Of a stretch of 64,000 nt of DNA, positions 22,802 to 35,210 are shown piece after piece. The stretch spans positions 5,476,001-5,540,000 of the forward strand of contig CM072343.1 of NCBI GenBank assembly GCA_036874045.1. The letters are read 5' to 3'. Each line of letters starts with the position of its first letter. Within the stretch, counting starts at the first letter, position 1. The position numbers were made by a program, and so were the translations under genes. The stretch is from Cymodocea nodosa. Lineage: Eukaryota; Streptophyta; Magnoliopsida; Alismatales; Cymodoceaceae. The notes under the pieces were generated by a model. It did not search any database. It was not told the origin of the DNA and saw only the letters and a program-made list of their open reading frames with translations.

Positions 22802-25684
22802 ATGGATAATTCTGAAATCTTAGTTATGACTGAAGGACAGACCACTAATCGTCCTCCTATGTTCAAAGGTAGCAATTATGGCTACTGGAAATATAGGATG
22901 AAAGTATTCTTTCAGTCAATCAATTTCAAATTATGGCATATAATTAGCAATCCTATAGTGTTAGTTACGACTCCATATGATACTTGGACTTTTGATGAAA
23001 ATGAGTGAATGACACTGAATGCTAAAGGTTTAAACATCTTGTTTTGTGCTTTATCTCATGATCAATTTAATAAAGTTTCTGTATATCAAACTGCATATGA
23101 GACATGGCATGCATTAGAAGTTGCCAACGAAGCTACTAATCAGGTCAAGGAATCTAAGATCAATATGTTAGTACATAAATATGAGCTTTTTAAAATGCAC
23201 GAAAATGAATGTATCTTTGACATGTTTTTCCATTTTCTTGAGATTGTAAATTCATTAAAATCTTTAGGCATGAAATTCGAGGAAAAAGACTTGGTAAGAA
23301 AGATCCTTAGATCTTTAACTAAAATTTGGGCTCAAAAGACAACATCTATTGAAGAGTCCAAAGACTTAAATACATATACTCTCGATGATCTCATAGGAAA
23401 TCTAACAGCCTATGAAGTACAACATTTAGATCCAAAAGGGAAAAATTCTAGAAGGGATCTAACTTTTGAGGCTAATAAAGTCTCAGAAGTCACTAGTGAT
23501 TCTAACGATGATTTATTGTTGTTGACTAGAAAATTTAGAAATCTGTTGAAGAAACGTAGGAACTTCAGGTCAGCAAAGACATTTGGAGATATGGAGAAGA
23601 AGTCATTCACGAAAGACAAAAGTATATGCTACAAGTGCAACAGGCCGGGTCACTTTCAAACTGATTGTCCTCTCAACAAAGATAAGAAGAATTTGAGGAG
23701 GAATTTCAGGAATAAGAAATTTAGAAAGAGAAGGGCGCTTAAAGTGACATGGGATGACTCTTCAGCTTCACAAAGTGAAGAAACAAAGGATTCAACATCA
23801 GACAATGAATCCTCATCAACATCAGATTCAGAAGAAAATCTAGCAAATGTATGCTTTATGGAAAAATCCATTGAGGTATCCTCTGATCAAAATGCTAATT
23901 TTGATAGTTTTGATGGATTACTTGTTGAATACAATAGACTGGTTAGAAAATATAAGAAAGTCAAAATAGAAAGAAAGGACACTAGGAAATTGCTAAATGA
24001 ATCTGAAAATAAGATTGATTTTCTGAACTCTACATTGAATAAATTTAAAGAAGAAAATCAAAGGCATGCACAGGAAATTTTAAAGTTCACTACTATAGAA
24101 AGAAAATTGCATGCTGATTGTGAAGTTACCTTTGGAAATAAAAGCAAAACAAATATCCTTGGGTCTGGCAAGGTTCAGGTAACTGAGAAATGTTTTATAA
24201 ATGATGTTTTATTAGTTGAAAACCTAGGTTTTAATTTATTGAGTGTTCCTGTTTTAATGAAGATTTACAGAGTAATTTTTGAAAAAGATTCCTGTAAAAT
24301 TATGGACATGACTACAAACGAAATTTTATTCACTACATACAAGAAATGATCTATTTGTATTCTAAATTTGCCTTCTGATATTATTAAAGACAATGCTTGC
24401 TTAATTGCAAAATCGGATGAAGTCATTTTATGGCATAGAAGGCTAGGACACTCAAAATTAAAATTATTACAAAAGTTGTCTAAAAAGAATCTAGTTAGAG
24501 GTTTACCTAGTATTAAGTACTCGAAAGAGTTTATGTGTGATGCGTGTCAACTAGGTAAGTTACATAAAACATTCTTTAAAAGCTTAAATGAAATAACAAG
24601 CAAAAGAGTATTAGAACTAGTGCATATGGATTTATTTGGACCTACTAGAACAACCAGTCTAGGAGGTAAACATTATGCTTTTGTACTAGTTGATGACTAT
24701 TCTAGATTTTCTTGGGTCTATTTTCTATCTAATAAAACTGAAGTTTTTGAAATATTTAAGATATTCTGTAATAAAGTTCAGAATGAGCAAAATGTTAAAA
24801 TTCAAAAACTTAGGAGTGATCATGGTACAGAATTTGATAATGATCAAATGGACACCTTTTGTGAAGAATTAGGCATAGATCATAAGTACTCATTTCCAAG
24901 AGCTCCTTCACAAAATGGGATAGTAGAACGAAAGAACAGATCACTTCCGGAAATGTCCAGAACCATGTTAAATGAGAATAAGTTACCCCTTTTTCTCTGG
25001 GCAGAAGCAGTTCATACAGCATGCTATGTTATAAATAGAGTACATCTAAGACCAATTTTAGATAAAACTCCTTATGAGATATGGTATAACAGGGTTCCCA
25101 AAATAAGTTATTTAAAACCCTTTGGCTATAAGTGTTTTATTTTAAACACTAAGGAACGAAGAGACAAATTTAAAGCCAAATCAGATGAAGGGATTTTTGT
25201 TGGTTATTCCATTAGAAGTAAGGCATATAGAGTTTATAATAAATCAACAAAAACCATTGAGGAAACCCTGCATGTGAAATTTCATGAAAATTCTCATTTG
25301 GATTTAAGACATGCTGAAAACTTTGATTCAGAAATTCTCTTAGAAATAGTACCAAATGATGTTGACAGAGAAAATGATAGATTATCTGACGAAATAAGAA
25401 ATCTAAATTTGAATGATGAAAATTTAGAAGAAAATAATGTCATACCTATAGAAAATATGGAACAACATAGAAATTGGCGTTATGCTTCATCTCATCCTAT
25501 TGATCAGATAATAGGCGATCCTAATCAAGGAGTTAGGACTAGGTCATTAGTAGTCAACATTTGTGGTGCTTATTCATTTGTTTCGTTACTAGAACCTAAG
25601 AAAATTGAAGATGCCTTAGAAGATGAATTTTGGTTTTTAGCTATGCAAGATGAGCTAAATCAATTTATAAGAAATGAGGTATGA
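22802..25684 (+). pseudogene. gag-pol: Element I Gag, protease remnant and integrase
   Basis: This is one reading frame from ATG 22802, interrupted by TGA at 23006 and 24347 and closed by TGA at 25682 (the last in place of a Trp codon). The N-terminal Gag domain reads NRPPMFKGSNYGYWKYRM. The zinc knuckle CYKCNRPGHFQTDC is intact (about 23626-23667), and an acidic/serine segment and a short coiled coil follow. Compared with element F, the segment from mid coiled coil through the protease DSG site is deleted in frame: ERKLHAD runs straight into VTFGNKSK near 24110-24140. The rest of the protease and GAG-pre-integrase (HRRLGHSKLK; CDACQLGK) are present. Integrase keeps HMDLFGP, RSDHGTEF and NGIVERKNRS. 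Confidence 0.9.
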
Positions 25685-27123
25685 GATCTAGTTCCACCAC
25701 TTGAAAATCAATCCATAATAGGAACAAGGTGGGTATTTAGAAACAAAGTAGATCAAGATGGACATATAGTTAAAAACAAAGCTAGATTAGTTGCTCAAGG
25801 TTACAAGCAAGAGGAAGGAATTGACTATGATGAAACATTTGCTCTTGTTGCTAGACTAGAATCAATACGAATTTTGTTAGCATATGCTTGTTATATGGAT
25901 TTCAAATTATATCAAATGGATGTTAAGACTGCTTTTTTAAATGGATATATAAAAGAATAAGTGTATGTAAAACAACCTCCAAGTTTTGAAGATTCAAAAC
26001 ATCCTGAGTATGTTTACAAGCTTAAGAAGACACTATATGGCCTTAAACAAGCTCCTAGGTCTTGGTATGAAAGATTATCTAAATTTCTTATGGAAAAGGG
26101 TATTCTATGGGAAAGGCAGATCACACTCTTTTTATCAAGAAGATCGAAAAAGATATATTAGTAGTTCAAATCTATGTAGATGACATCATATTTGGAGCAA
26201 CAAATGATAAATTAGTTGAGTCCTCTTCGAAAGACATGACTAATCAATTTGAAATGAGTATGATGGGTGAACTATCATTTTTCCTAGGCTTACAAATTAA
26301 GCAATTAGATTAGGGTACTTTTATTTCACAAGAAAAATATACTCAAGATTTATTAAAGATGTTTGGTTTAGACAACACTAAAACAAAGAATACACCAATG
26401 AGTACTATCACCAAGTTTGATAAAGATGACTCTAGAAAAACTGTAGATGTAAAAAAATATAGAAGTATGATTGGTTCATTACTCTATTTAACAGCTAGCC
26501 GACCAGATATTATGTTTAGTGTGTGTACTTGTGCTAGATATCAATCAAATCCTAAGGAATCACACCTACTTGCTATTAAACGAATTTTTAAATATCTATT
26601 AGGAACCATCAATTTCGGACTGTTTTACTTTAAACATAGTTTTTTAAACTTAGTAGGTTATAGTGATGCTGATTTCGCAGGATGTAAGTCTGAAAGAAAA
26701 AGCACCAGTGGCACTTGTCAATTGTTAGGTAATTCTTTAGTGTCATGGTTTAGCAAAAAGCAAAATTGTGTAGCATTATCTACAACTGAAGCTGAATATA
26801 TAGCTGCTGCACTTTGCTGTGCTCAAATCCTGTGGATTAGACAAACCATAAAAGATTTTAATTTAGACTATGAACCAACTAAGATTTTCTGTGATAGTAG
26901 TTCTGCAATAAGTTTATCTAAAAATCCTGTCTTACATTCACGAGCAAAACATATAGAAGTTCGACATCATTTTCTAAGGGATAATGTTATAAAAGGAAAA
27001 ATAGTATTAAATTTTGTTCCTACCATAGAACAATTAGCAGATCTATTTACAAAACCCTTAGATGAAAATACATTCTCAAAATTACGATTAGAACTTGGTA
27101 TCTGTAGGTTATCTGATATTTAA
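25685..27123 (+). pseudogene. pol: Element I reverse transcriptase-RNase H
   Basis: RT begins with [16 protein letters not shown] near 25710-25755. Then come [11 protein letters not shown] near 25914-25945 with a stop shortly after (25958), YGLKQAPRSWYE near 26035-26070, a frameshift near 26100 and the intact active site YVDDIIFGAT near 26175-26200. A TAG at 26311 interrupts the thumb. RNase H runs to the TAA at 27121, with STTEAEYIAAALCCAQ, FCDSSSAISLSKN and the terminal LADLFTKPLDE. Only one frameshift and a few stops separate it from an intact Pol, consistent with a moderately young insertion. Confidence 0.92.
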
Positions 27124-28215
27124 ATGGTCCTGTTCATTGTATTTTGGTTTGTTATAAGGTAGTTTTAGAATTTAATGTCTTTATTATTAAAAAAACAAAA
27201 ACAAAACAAAACAACATATCTATTTTTGAATTACAGTTTTCTAGTAGTTAAGAATTTATGAAATTCTGATTTTTATTGAAGTCAATTTATTTAAGAAAAA
27301 TTCAGAAAAGATTACTTAAGGAAAAGTTAAATTGATTCAATGTGAGTGCCAACTATATTTTTGTTACTTATGTATATGCTATTACAGAGATTTTAACAAG
27401 AAAATACATAGAAAGTATGTACTTTTTATTAAAGGAAAGTTATTAACATTCTGTTAGAAAAATTAAGTCTTGCGGTTGTCGCTAATTTAATTTACTGTAT
27501 TGTTTTATTTTTATTTATTTTTATTTATTTTTTGTCTGCAATTACTTGAGTAATTAAGTCCGTTGGGGGATCTTAAACCCTAGTCACTTAAACCAACTGG
27601 TTTGGGATGTGCTGACTGAAAACTCATTTTGCAAGTAATTCAGATTATATTTAAAAAAAATAAAAATTACCTGTTCTCGCTTGTCATTGAGTAACTAGTT
27701 ATCTTTTCCCTACGCAAGGGATTATGATCACGTAAAAAGATGATATTGTGGGAGGTAATACATAAAATATATATATATGAATATGAAAAAAAAGGAAAAA
27801 AGGGGGCAATGTACTCAAGCTTAATTTATCTTTCAAGGTGTTATAACAATCCTGACATAATCTGTGCATATAATCCTTGTTATTTTTGTTATTATCTACT
27901 CTTTACACATAATGTACGATATTTATTTGTCTTAAGTTGTGTACTCATTATTGAAATCTTTTAAGTTTCTGTAGGTATATCTCTATGAATTATCTTTTGT
28001 AAACTGAATAAGATAAAAGCCAGAAAGTCTAAATTGTTAACTCTACTACTTATTTCTGTATTTCATTCAAATTACAAAAAAGAAGAAGAGAGAGACTCAA
28101 ATCTATTTAAGGCTTAACATCCTCTTTAAGTAAGCTATTTGACCTTTTTAAGCCAACTCTACTTAGGGCTTGGCAACCCAGATTAAGTATGCCATAGATT
28201 CTTTACACTACATTT
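27124..28215 (+). other. Element I untranslated region after pol
   Basis: No coding sequence is seen. It has A-rich runs and TTTATTT repeats near 27510-27530. It ends in an internal purine tract GTAGGGGGAA at about 28219-28228, placed like the tract at 61250 in element F and the PPT before the E LTR at 50328. Confidence 0.6.
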
Positions 28216-29141
28216 ATGTAGGGGGAACAATTTCTCGTATAATAATTCATAACTTTTGAACTATTATATGTTTTCATGAAAGAATCTGCATAATTTCAGG
28301 AAATACACCTTAATTAAGTACATTTCGAAACTATCGGTGACTTGCAGGTATTTTAATTCTTAAGTATCCGAATTTTCTATTGTTTCGACAAGTTATATTA
28401 CAAGTATCGGACAGTTGTGTTTTAAAACGTTCAATAGACTATTTTATTATTTCCTAAAGTACACGTGTCGAAATCATAATGCATGACTTAAGTGGATTTT
28501 CGGTAAGTTATCTGTAACTCTTTGAAATGCGTCTAGGCATCGAAAAGTTAGATTTGTAACTCTCCGAAACATCTCTTTATTATAAAACTGCTTAAGTACA
28601 CGTGTCGTGATCTGGACGATTGACTTAAGTTATCTTTCGAAAGGTTATCTATAACTCTCTGAAATGCACTTGAGCATCGGATAGTTAGGTTTATAAGTCT
28701 TCGAAACTTTCTAAACACCTTAAGTTCAAATTGTGCATGTGTTGAATTTCACTGCTTTATAATGTCTCAATCGAAACTCGAACAGTTATGTTTAAATCTT
28801 CGAGTTTTCACACTTATTCCTTCGAGAAACTCAAACAGTTATCATAAATCTTCGAGTTTTCTCACTTTTTCACTTAGCCTGAAGTAATTTCTTTATATGC
28901 ACAATTACACTAAGTATTCTACAATTGTTGGTTGTAAAACTTGTATAGTTATTGCAAGCACTCGAGTTATTTATCGGTAATGGATCTTATATTTATGATT
29001 GAATCCGTTTGTCCATTTATAAACTCGAAGAGTTATGAATGTTTTCCTAACAACCTTTCGTGTTTCTACCTTGGTAAAACCCTAGCTTCACAATCTTTTC
29101 TTCCACTAAGTTCTACAGTGCAAAGCGAAGATTAATCACCA
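28216..29141 (+). promoter_or_regulatory. Motif-rich, LTR-E-like region upstream of the post-pol ORF of I
   Basis: The region is similar to family E LTRs, sharing AAAGAATCTGCATAATT (near 28279), TTATTATTTCCT (near 28443) and ATGCATGACTTAAGTGG (near 28480). It contains dense CG-NNN-AGTTA half-sites and CACGTG (near 28463 and 28602). Being directly upstream of an ORF and inside the element, it may act as an internal promoter; this is inference. Confidence 0.55.
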
Positions 29142-31695
29142 ATGTCAGGACATGGAAGAGGACGTGGTAGAATGACCAAAGTGCAGAAAAGAGAGCTGGA
29201 ACTTCAGAAATTGCAGAATGAAATCAACGATATTTACTCCAGGTACACTTTTTCAAACAAAGTACTACACGAAATCAGAAAAGCTGTTCAAGATGAGAAA
29301 AATTTCTATTGGAAATTTATTCGAAATTATGCTGAAACACAGTTTAGACTAAAACAAACTGAACTTTCCGCATTGCATTTATGGAAAAGAAATTTACAAC
29401 CTAACCCTATGGTTGTAAGTTCTGGACATGTACCAGAGACATCGGTACAGTCTATCACTTATTATGGAAAGAAGTGGGGACCAATGATCGAAAATGCAAA
29501 TAGGGAATTACAATCCTTGTATTCCCAACATTATTTTCCCCCAGCTGTTTTAGATGATATTAAACAGTATATCGATGAATAGAAAACTGTCATTAGCAAA
29601 ATGGGCCTTCGAAGTGAAGGACAAAGAGTTTATCAACTCAAAATGGCAGAGGTGGAGAGCTTAAAACTCTATATTCCATCATGGTGAAGGACCATCAAGA
29701 CAATAGGTGCCTTTAACAGGAGAAATTAAGACAATTTTAGAACCTCCTGAACAACCTAAAACATTGCAGACATATAGTCGGACAAAGAAAAAGACAATTG
29801 AATATTTTGGACTAACTACAGGTGTACAAGGAATATTGCAACAAAAAGAAGAATCAATGCAAAATGGAAAACTATGCTCCATTGCAGAAGCTGGACAGAC
29901 ATTTTTGTCAGGAATCCCAGCAGATGTGACAAATATTGGCTTACAAGCATATACTCTAAGGTATTGTGTCACATTAGTGCATAATGTATCTTTTAATACA
30001 ATAGACAGTTTTTCACATAATGCTGCAAGCACACATTCTTTTCCTACAGAAAGTGAGAATGTAGGAAATTTTGATGATAAATATACAGATGATATCAAAT
30101 TTGATGATATTATTGATGACATAGACACTGAGTCTATGAATTTTGAAGATATTTCATCTGAAGAGGAATGTATAGATATTCTTCCTCTTACTATATCTCG
30201 AACAGAGACTTTTGAATTTTGGTACAGTTGCTTATACTACACTTTATATGTATGGTTATGTCTGTTACAATATATCGTATACTTGTTGATAAAAGTATAT
30301 AATCAACAACATACACAGTTACAAATAGAATATGATACTACCAATGTCTCACATATACAAATTTCAGAAATACAAGATGATTCTATTCCACAGACAGATA
30401 TAGAACATTCTTTCATATAGAGATAGTTGTATAGATCACATATAGATATACAGGTTGCTGATATACAGATTGTTACAGAGACTGTTGCTACTGAAATGTT
30501 TCCAGAAGAACAAACAGAAGAAATTCAGCAGATTATTGATACGACAATAACAGATATTTCAAACATTTATACTAGTTTCGATAGAAATTCCACCAGTTCT
30601 AAAAGATCTGACAATATAGATGCTGCTGATAATATTGAAACAAGTCCTAGATCAGAACATCATGACAGGAAAATACCTAATCCTGAACAGAGTTTAGATG
30701 CAAATACACTATTATGGTTCAGAAATAATTCCTGTTATGACAAATTTCAGACATATAAAACTTTTATAGTTTTATATTCAAGACCAGTTAAGTTTGAAGG
30801 GATGGCACACATATGTGAACTATTTGAATTTCAAGGCTTGTTGACTCTACTTCCACAACAGCCAGGCCATCTTGCTATACCTGAACTTCTCAGTTGTTTT
30901 TACTCAAACTTAACAGTGGAAGAAGGTATTCCTATTTCTAATATACAAGAAAATGACATATATTTAACTCCAAATTTACTTCATTAGGTACTTGGTCTGA
31001 AAAATGAAGGAGTTAAATTATCAAAAAGAAAGCAGGTTTATCGATTGGGATGGGACATTACAAGTTTAGTCAAAGATCCAACTGCCAACAAACCATTGAC
31101 ATTACTAAATGACTTAAATGGCCAAGCACGTTTTATTGCAAAAATATTGCATGCTACATTGTTTCAGAGGTTTGGTCATGGGGCAGAAGTTGGCAGATGT
31201 TGTCTTTATGCTACATACGCATTAATCAACCATATACAGGTGAACTGGTATGATATTTTTGTTTCTCATATCTTACATTTGCAGAGTAAATTATTTTATG
31301 GTGATACAATTTTGAGAATTGTGGCAAGTCAAACAGATATTACACCTTGACCACAAAAAAGATTAAAGTCACAATCTTTATCTGCAAAGGAACTCCAAAA
31401 ATACCAAGCGGTAGATACACCTATCCTCAGACAACAACAACAGGTTCGGCAAACACAACAACATATAGATATACAACAAGATATACATATAGATATACAA
31501 CAAGGTATACACAAAGAAATACATACAGGTATAGATACAGACATACATACTGAATTTTTACAGCAACCATCACAAGTTTCTCAAAATGATTTAGATCAGG
31601 CATTACTTGATCAGATAAGCAGAGTTAGTACAGATATTGCAAAGAAAATTTCAGATACCTTGATTGATATTTTTCGAAGACAAAGAGGCTTGTGA
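29142..31695 (+). pseudogene. Post-pol ORF of element I (env-like position), related to an ORF in element H
   Basis: The ATG at 29142 opens with a Gly/Arg-rich stretch (SGHGRGRGR). The segment to 29580 contains the related pieces DIYSRYTFSNKVLHEI and SLYSQHYFPPAVLDDI. After a TAG and a frameshift near 29580-29700, one frame runs to 31695 with stops at 30418, 30424, 30985 and 31348, mostly where CAG or CGA would be expected. An acidic stretch and a hydrophobic segment (about 30225-30290, Leu/Tyr/Val-rich, possible membrane span) come first. Then comes a conserved domain (about 30690-31330) with YSRPVKFEGM, ELFEFQGLL, CFYSNL and LGLKNEG. A Gln/Ile/His repeat tail follows. Function is unknown. 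The domain resembles what I recall as the putative plant transposon protein family; a profile search would decide. Confidence 0.8.
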
Positions 31696-32021
31696 TTATA
31701 CAAATTATGTATTACATGATTTATTTTTTATAATTTGTAACCAAAACCATTATGTAAACTGTTTACTGATTTTAATGTTACGTGATTATTTTTCACAGTT
31801 TATGATATTAAACAGTTTTTGCTTAATCCATAAATCCTATGTATGGTTGACACTATCGTTTTGATTAATATATACTTAGTAAGATATCGTTCCTTACATT
31901 TATAAAACTTAACTTCCTAAAGGAGGAGAAAATAGTTTGTTTACTTTTTTATAATGCCAAAAAGGGGGAGATATAAATTATGTGACTTATTAGGTTTTGA
32001 CATCATCAAAAAGGGGGAGAT
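31696..32021 (+). promoter_or_regulatory. Element I 3' untranslated region with two polypurine tracts
   Basis: AAAAAGGGGGAGAT occurs twice, at about 31959-31972 and at 32008-32021. The second adjoins the 3' LTR and is the functional PPT by position. The first is an extra copy 50 bases upstream. Confidence 0.85.
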
Positions 32022-33242
32022 TGTTAGGTATTTAATTTTGATGATGTATGCTTTATTAACGTATTTAATTAAGTCTACATAATATTCTCTAAGTATATTT
32101 CTCTAAGTATAATAGTTAACAGATTATCAGAAAGTTTCATTTTTATGTCGGATAAATTAAAGATTTCCGAAGAGCTAGATTTGCAATAGTTAAACTTTCA
32201 GATAGTTAACGTTTCATTTTTGTCAAATACTTTATGTTAAAAAACTCGTATAGTTAGGTTATCTGCACGTGTGTTTTTAATGCTTTAAATTGTCACGTGT
32301 TTTCCATGTGCGTTCGGTAATGAAAAATCAAATAGTTAGATAACTGTTCGAGTTTTTATACGCATGGATAGATAACTGTTCGAGTTTTATAAAAGGACTA
32401 ACGAACAGATAAGTTTCATTGTTTAGTCACGTGTTTTGCAGGTGCAAGAACTTGAAGAGTTAAAGGATAAGTGTTCGAGTTTTGACAGGAGTTAAAGGAT
32501 AAATGTTCGACTAAATTGAAGACTTAGAAGATATTCTACAAGACTCCAGGAAGATAAAATTTCGGTGAATCTACGAGTGGAGATCGTGGAAACTCAGATT
32601 GTCAATAAAGAAAGTGGAAATTTAAATAGAAAGTAATTTGGATTAAAGAGAAAATTAGTACGTGGATTATGGATTATGGATTGTGGATCAAGTGGATGAA
32701 CATGCTGAACGTGAAAGACAACAAAGTTTGACTACTAATAGAGAGTACGACCTACATTACAATAGGGGATCCCAATCTCAAAAACCAAGTCTGAATATTC
32801 AATCTGGATCCCTAACTGAAAAGTTAAGTTTGAATATTCATATTCTGAAAAGTTCTCCAACATCAGAAGAAGTTCGAAATTCCAAGTAATTTTAGAAAAG
32901 GAGATGCAAATGCAAGAAGTCTGGAAATTCGACAACTGGAGAAGAAGAGATACAGAAGCTGAGCAAAGAGAATGAAAAGAGCTGTGTGCATAAAGATCAG
33001 GTTTTATACAATTCAAAATTAGTTTTGAAAAAGAGCTTTCTTTTCCTATTTGAATTGTATATCAAAAATTAATGTATCAAAACCGTCAAGAAAGGAATTG
33101 AGCTGAAAAGATATTGTAAATTCTGTCTTGAAATAAAAGAATAGAATTTCATTTACAAGTGTTTTGTGCTCTTGTTTTATCCGCTAGTTTAATTACTAAA
33201 GACACAATTCACCCCCCCTCTTGTGATACAGACGATCCTACA
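32022..33242 (+). repeat. 3' LTR of element I
   Basis: The start and end match the 5' copy. It is seven bases longer because a GGATTAT-type unit near 32664-32690 is present three times rather than twice. Many differences from the 5' LTR are C/G to T/A changes. Confidence 0.95.
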
Positions 33243-35210
33243 AAAATGATGATATTCAATTAGGAGCTCTAGCTTCTGATGGGCAACATTTAAAATTAAA
33301 ACCTTTACCTCCTGAATTAACCTATATGTTTCTGGAAGAGAAACGAACATGTCCAATCATTATTGCTTCAGATTTAAAAGAGGATCAAATAACTAAATTA
33401 AAAGATGTAGTAAAAAGTTATAAAGAAGCAATAGGATGGACTATGACTGATATAAAAGGGATAAGTTCAACTTTATGCTGTCACCACATATATTTAGAAG
33501 AGAATGCTAAACCTGTTAGAATTCCTGAGAGGAGATTAAATCCAAACCTTAAAGAAGTAGTCAGGAAGGAAATAGTGAAATAGTTAGATAATGACATACT
33601 TTATCCAATTTCTGATAGCTCGTGGGTTAGCCCAATCCATGTAGTTCCCAAGAAATCAGGATTAATAGTTATTAGGAATGAAAGTCAAGACTTGATACCT
33701 ACTAAAATTCAATTAGGCTAGAGAGTATGTATAGACTATAAAAAGTTGAATGCTGTGACTAGGAAAGATTATTTTCCCTTACGTTTTATAGATCAAATGT
33801 TGGAAAGAATAGCAGAGCAAGAATATATTTTTTTCCTAGACGGTTATTCAGGTTATAATTAAATTCCAGTAGCATTAGAGGATCAAAAGAAAACAACTTT
33901 CACTTGTCCAAATGGAACTTATGCTTTTAAGAGAATGTCATTCGGATTATGCAATGCACCAACCACCTTTCAAAGGTGTATGCAAGGCATATTTATTGGA
34001 ATGACTGAAGATTTTTTAAAAATATTTATGGATGATTTTACTCTATAGGCAACTCATATGAAGTTTGTTTAAAAAATTTAGACCAAATATTAAAACGCTG
34101 TGTGGAAAAAAATCTGGTTTTAAATTAGAAAAAATGTCACTTCATGGTTAAACAAGGAATAGTCTTAGGGCATGTTGTTTCTAAGAAAGGGTTGGAAGTA
34201 GATAAAGCTAAAATAGAAGTAATTTTTAATCTACTAGAACCTAAATCAGTAAAAGATATTAGATCATTTCTAGAACATGTTGGTTTTTATAGAAGATTTA
34301 TTAAAGACTTTAGCAAAATAGCTAGACCTTTAACTAATCTATTAAAAGATGTCCCATTCAACTTTGATAAAAATTGTAAGGAAGCATTTTTCAAACTTAA
34401 AACTAGCTTAATTTCAACTCCTATAATTCAAGCACCTGATTGGAGTCATCCATTTGAATTAATGTGTGATGCATCTAATTTTGCTGTAGGAGTAGTATTG
34501 GGATAGAAGATAGAAAAATCTCCTAGAGTGATTCATTATGCAAGCAAAACCTTAAATGATGCTCAAGTTAATTACAGAACTACTGAAAAAGAACTATTAG
34601 CTATTGTGTTTGCCTTAGAAAAGTTTAGATGATATCTGATTGGAGCTAAAGTAATAGTATACACAGATCATTCAGCTTTAAAACATCTAATAGCAAAAAA
34701 AGAGACTAAGCCTAGATTGATCGGATGGATACTATTATTACAAGAATTTGATCTAGAAATTAAAGATAAAAAAGGTTGTGAGAATGTAGTAGCAGATCAT
34801 TTATCAAGATTACAAATAGAAAAATCAAATTTTGAAATTAAGGATAATTTTCCTGATCAACAATTAATGACCATCAACACAATACCTTGGTATGCAGACA
34901 TAGTTAATTACTTAGTTACTGGTTTAACACTTAAGGATTGGAATAGACAGGATAAGAAATTGTTTTTCTCAAGAGTAAAATATTACTATTGGGAAGACCC
35001 ATACTCATTTAAGAAATGTCCTGATCTGGTTTTAAGGAGGTGTGCAATACCTTGGTATGCAGACATAGTTAATTACTTAGTTACTGGTTTAACACCTAAG
35101 GATTGGAATAGACAGGATAAGAAATTATTTTTCTCAAGAGTAAAATATTACTATTAGGAAGACCCATACTCATTTAAGAAATGTCCTGATTTGGTTTTAA
35201 GGAGGTGTGT
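33243..35210 (+). pseudogene. pol: Element H reverse transcriptase-RNase H
   Basis: The Athila-type RT lead-in IGWTMTDIKGIS is near 33434-33470. VSPIHVVPKKSG near 33629-33660 and RVCIDYKKLN near 33724-33755 follow. FLDGYSGYN is near 33833 with a TAA where Gln is expected. The catalytic FMDDF is near 34026-34042, then a TAG. RNase H has MCDASNFAVG (34460-34490), a TAG after it, [25 protein letters not shown] and VADHLSRL (about 34790-34815). Downstream there is a 165-base in-frame tandem duplication, the second copy of which carries a stop. Most stops replace Gln or Trp codons. Confidence 0.88.
34881..35210 (+). repeat. 165-base tandem duplication in element H pol
   Basis: The unit starting AATACCTTGGTATGCAGAC at 34881 recurs at 35046, exactly 165 bases (55 codons) later. 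It differs by a few bases, including TGG to TAG. It lies between RNase H and integrase. Confidence 0.92.

Larger units (their letters stand above)
21483..33242 (+). mobile_element. Element I: near-complete 11.76-kb Sirevirus with a post-pol ORF
   Basis: LTRs at 21483-22696 and 32022-33242 flank PBS, gag-pol and a long 3' region with an additional ORF. Target duplication AAAAT is perfect (21478-21482 and 33243-33247). The LTRs differ in the first 255 bases at about 11 positions, mostly transitions, plus one extra copy of a 7-base unit (GGATTAT) that accounts for the length difference. The element interrupts the protease-RT junction of H. It is the longest and best-delimited insertion in the window. 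Confidence 0.95.

Noticed and set aside
27740-27964. 74-codon ORF in the untranslated region of element I
   Set aside because: AT-rich, low complexity, and no counterpart in the corresponding regions of F or E.
31347-31553. Thr/Tyr/Arg-rich ORF and the Cys-rich ORF on the opposite strand
   Set aside because: Both are other-frame readings of the repeat tail of the element I post-pol ORF.
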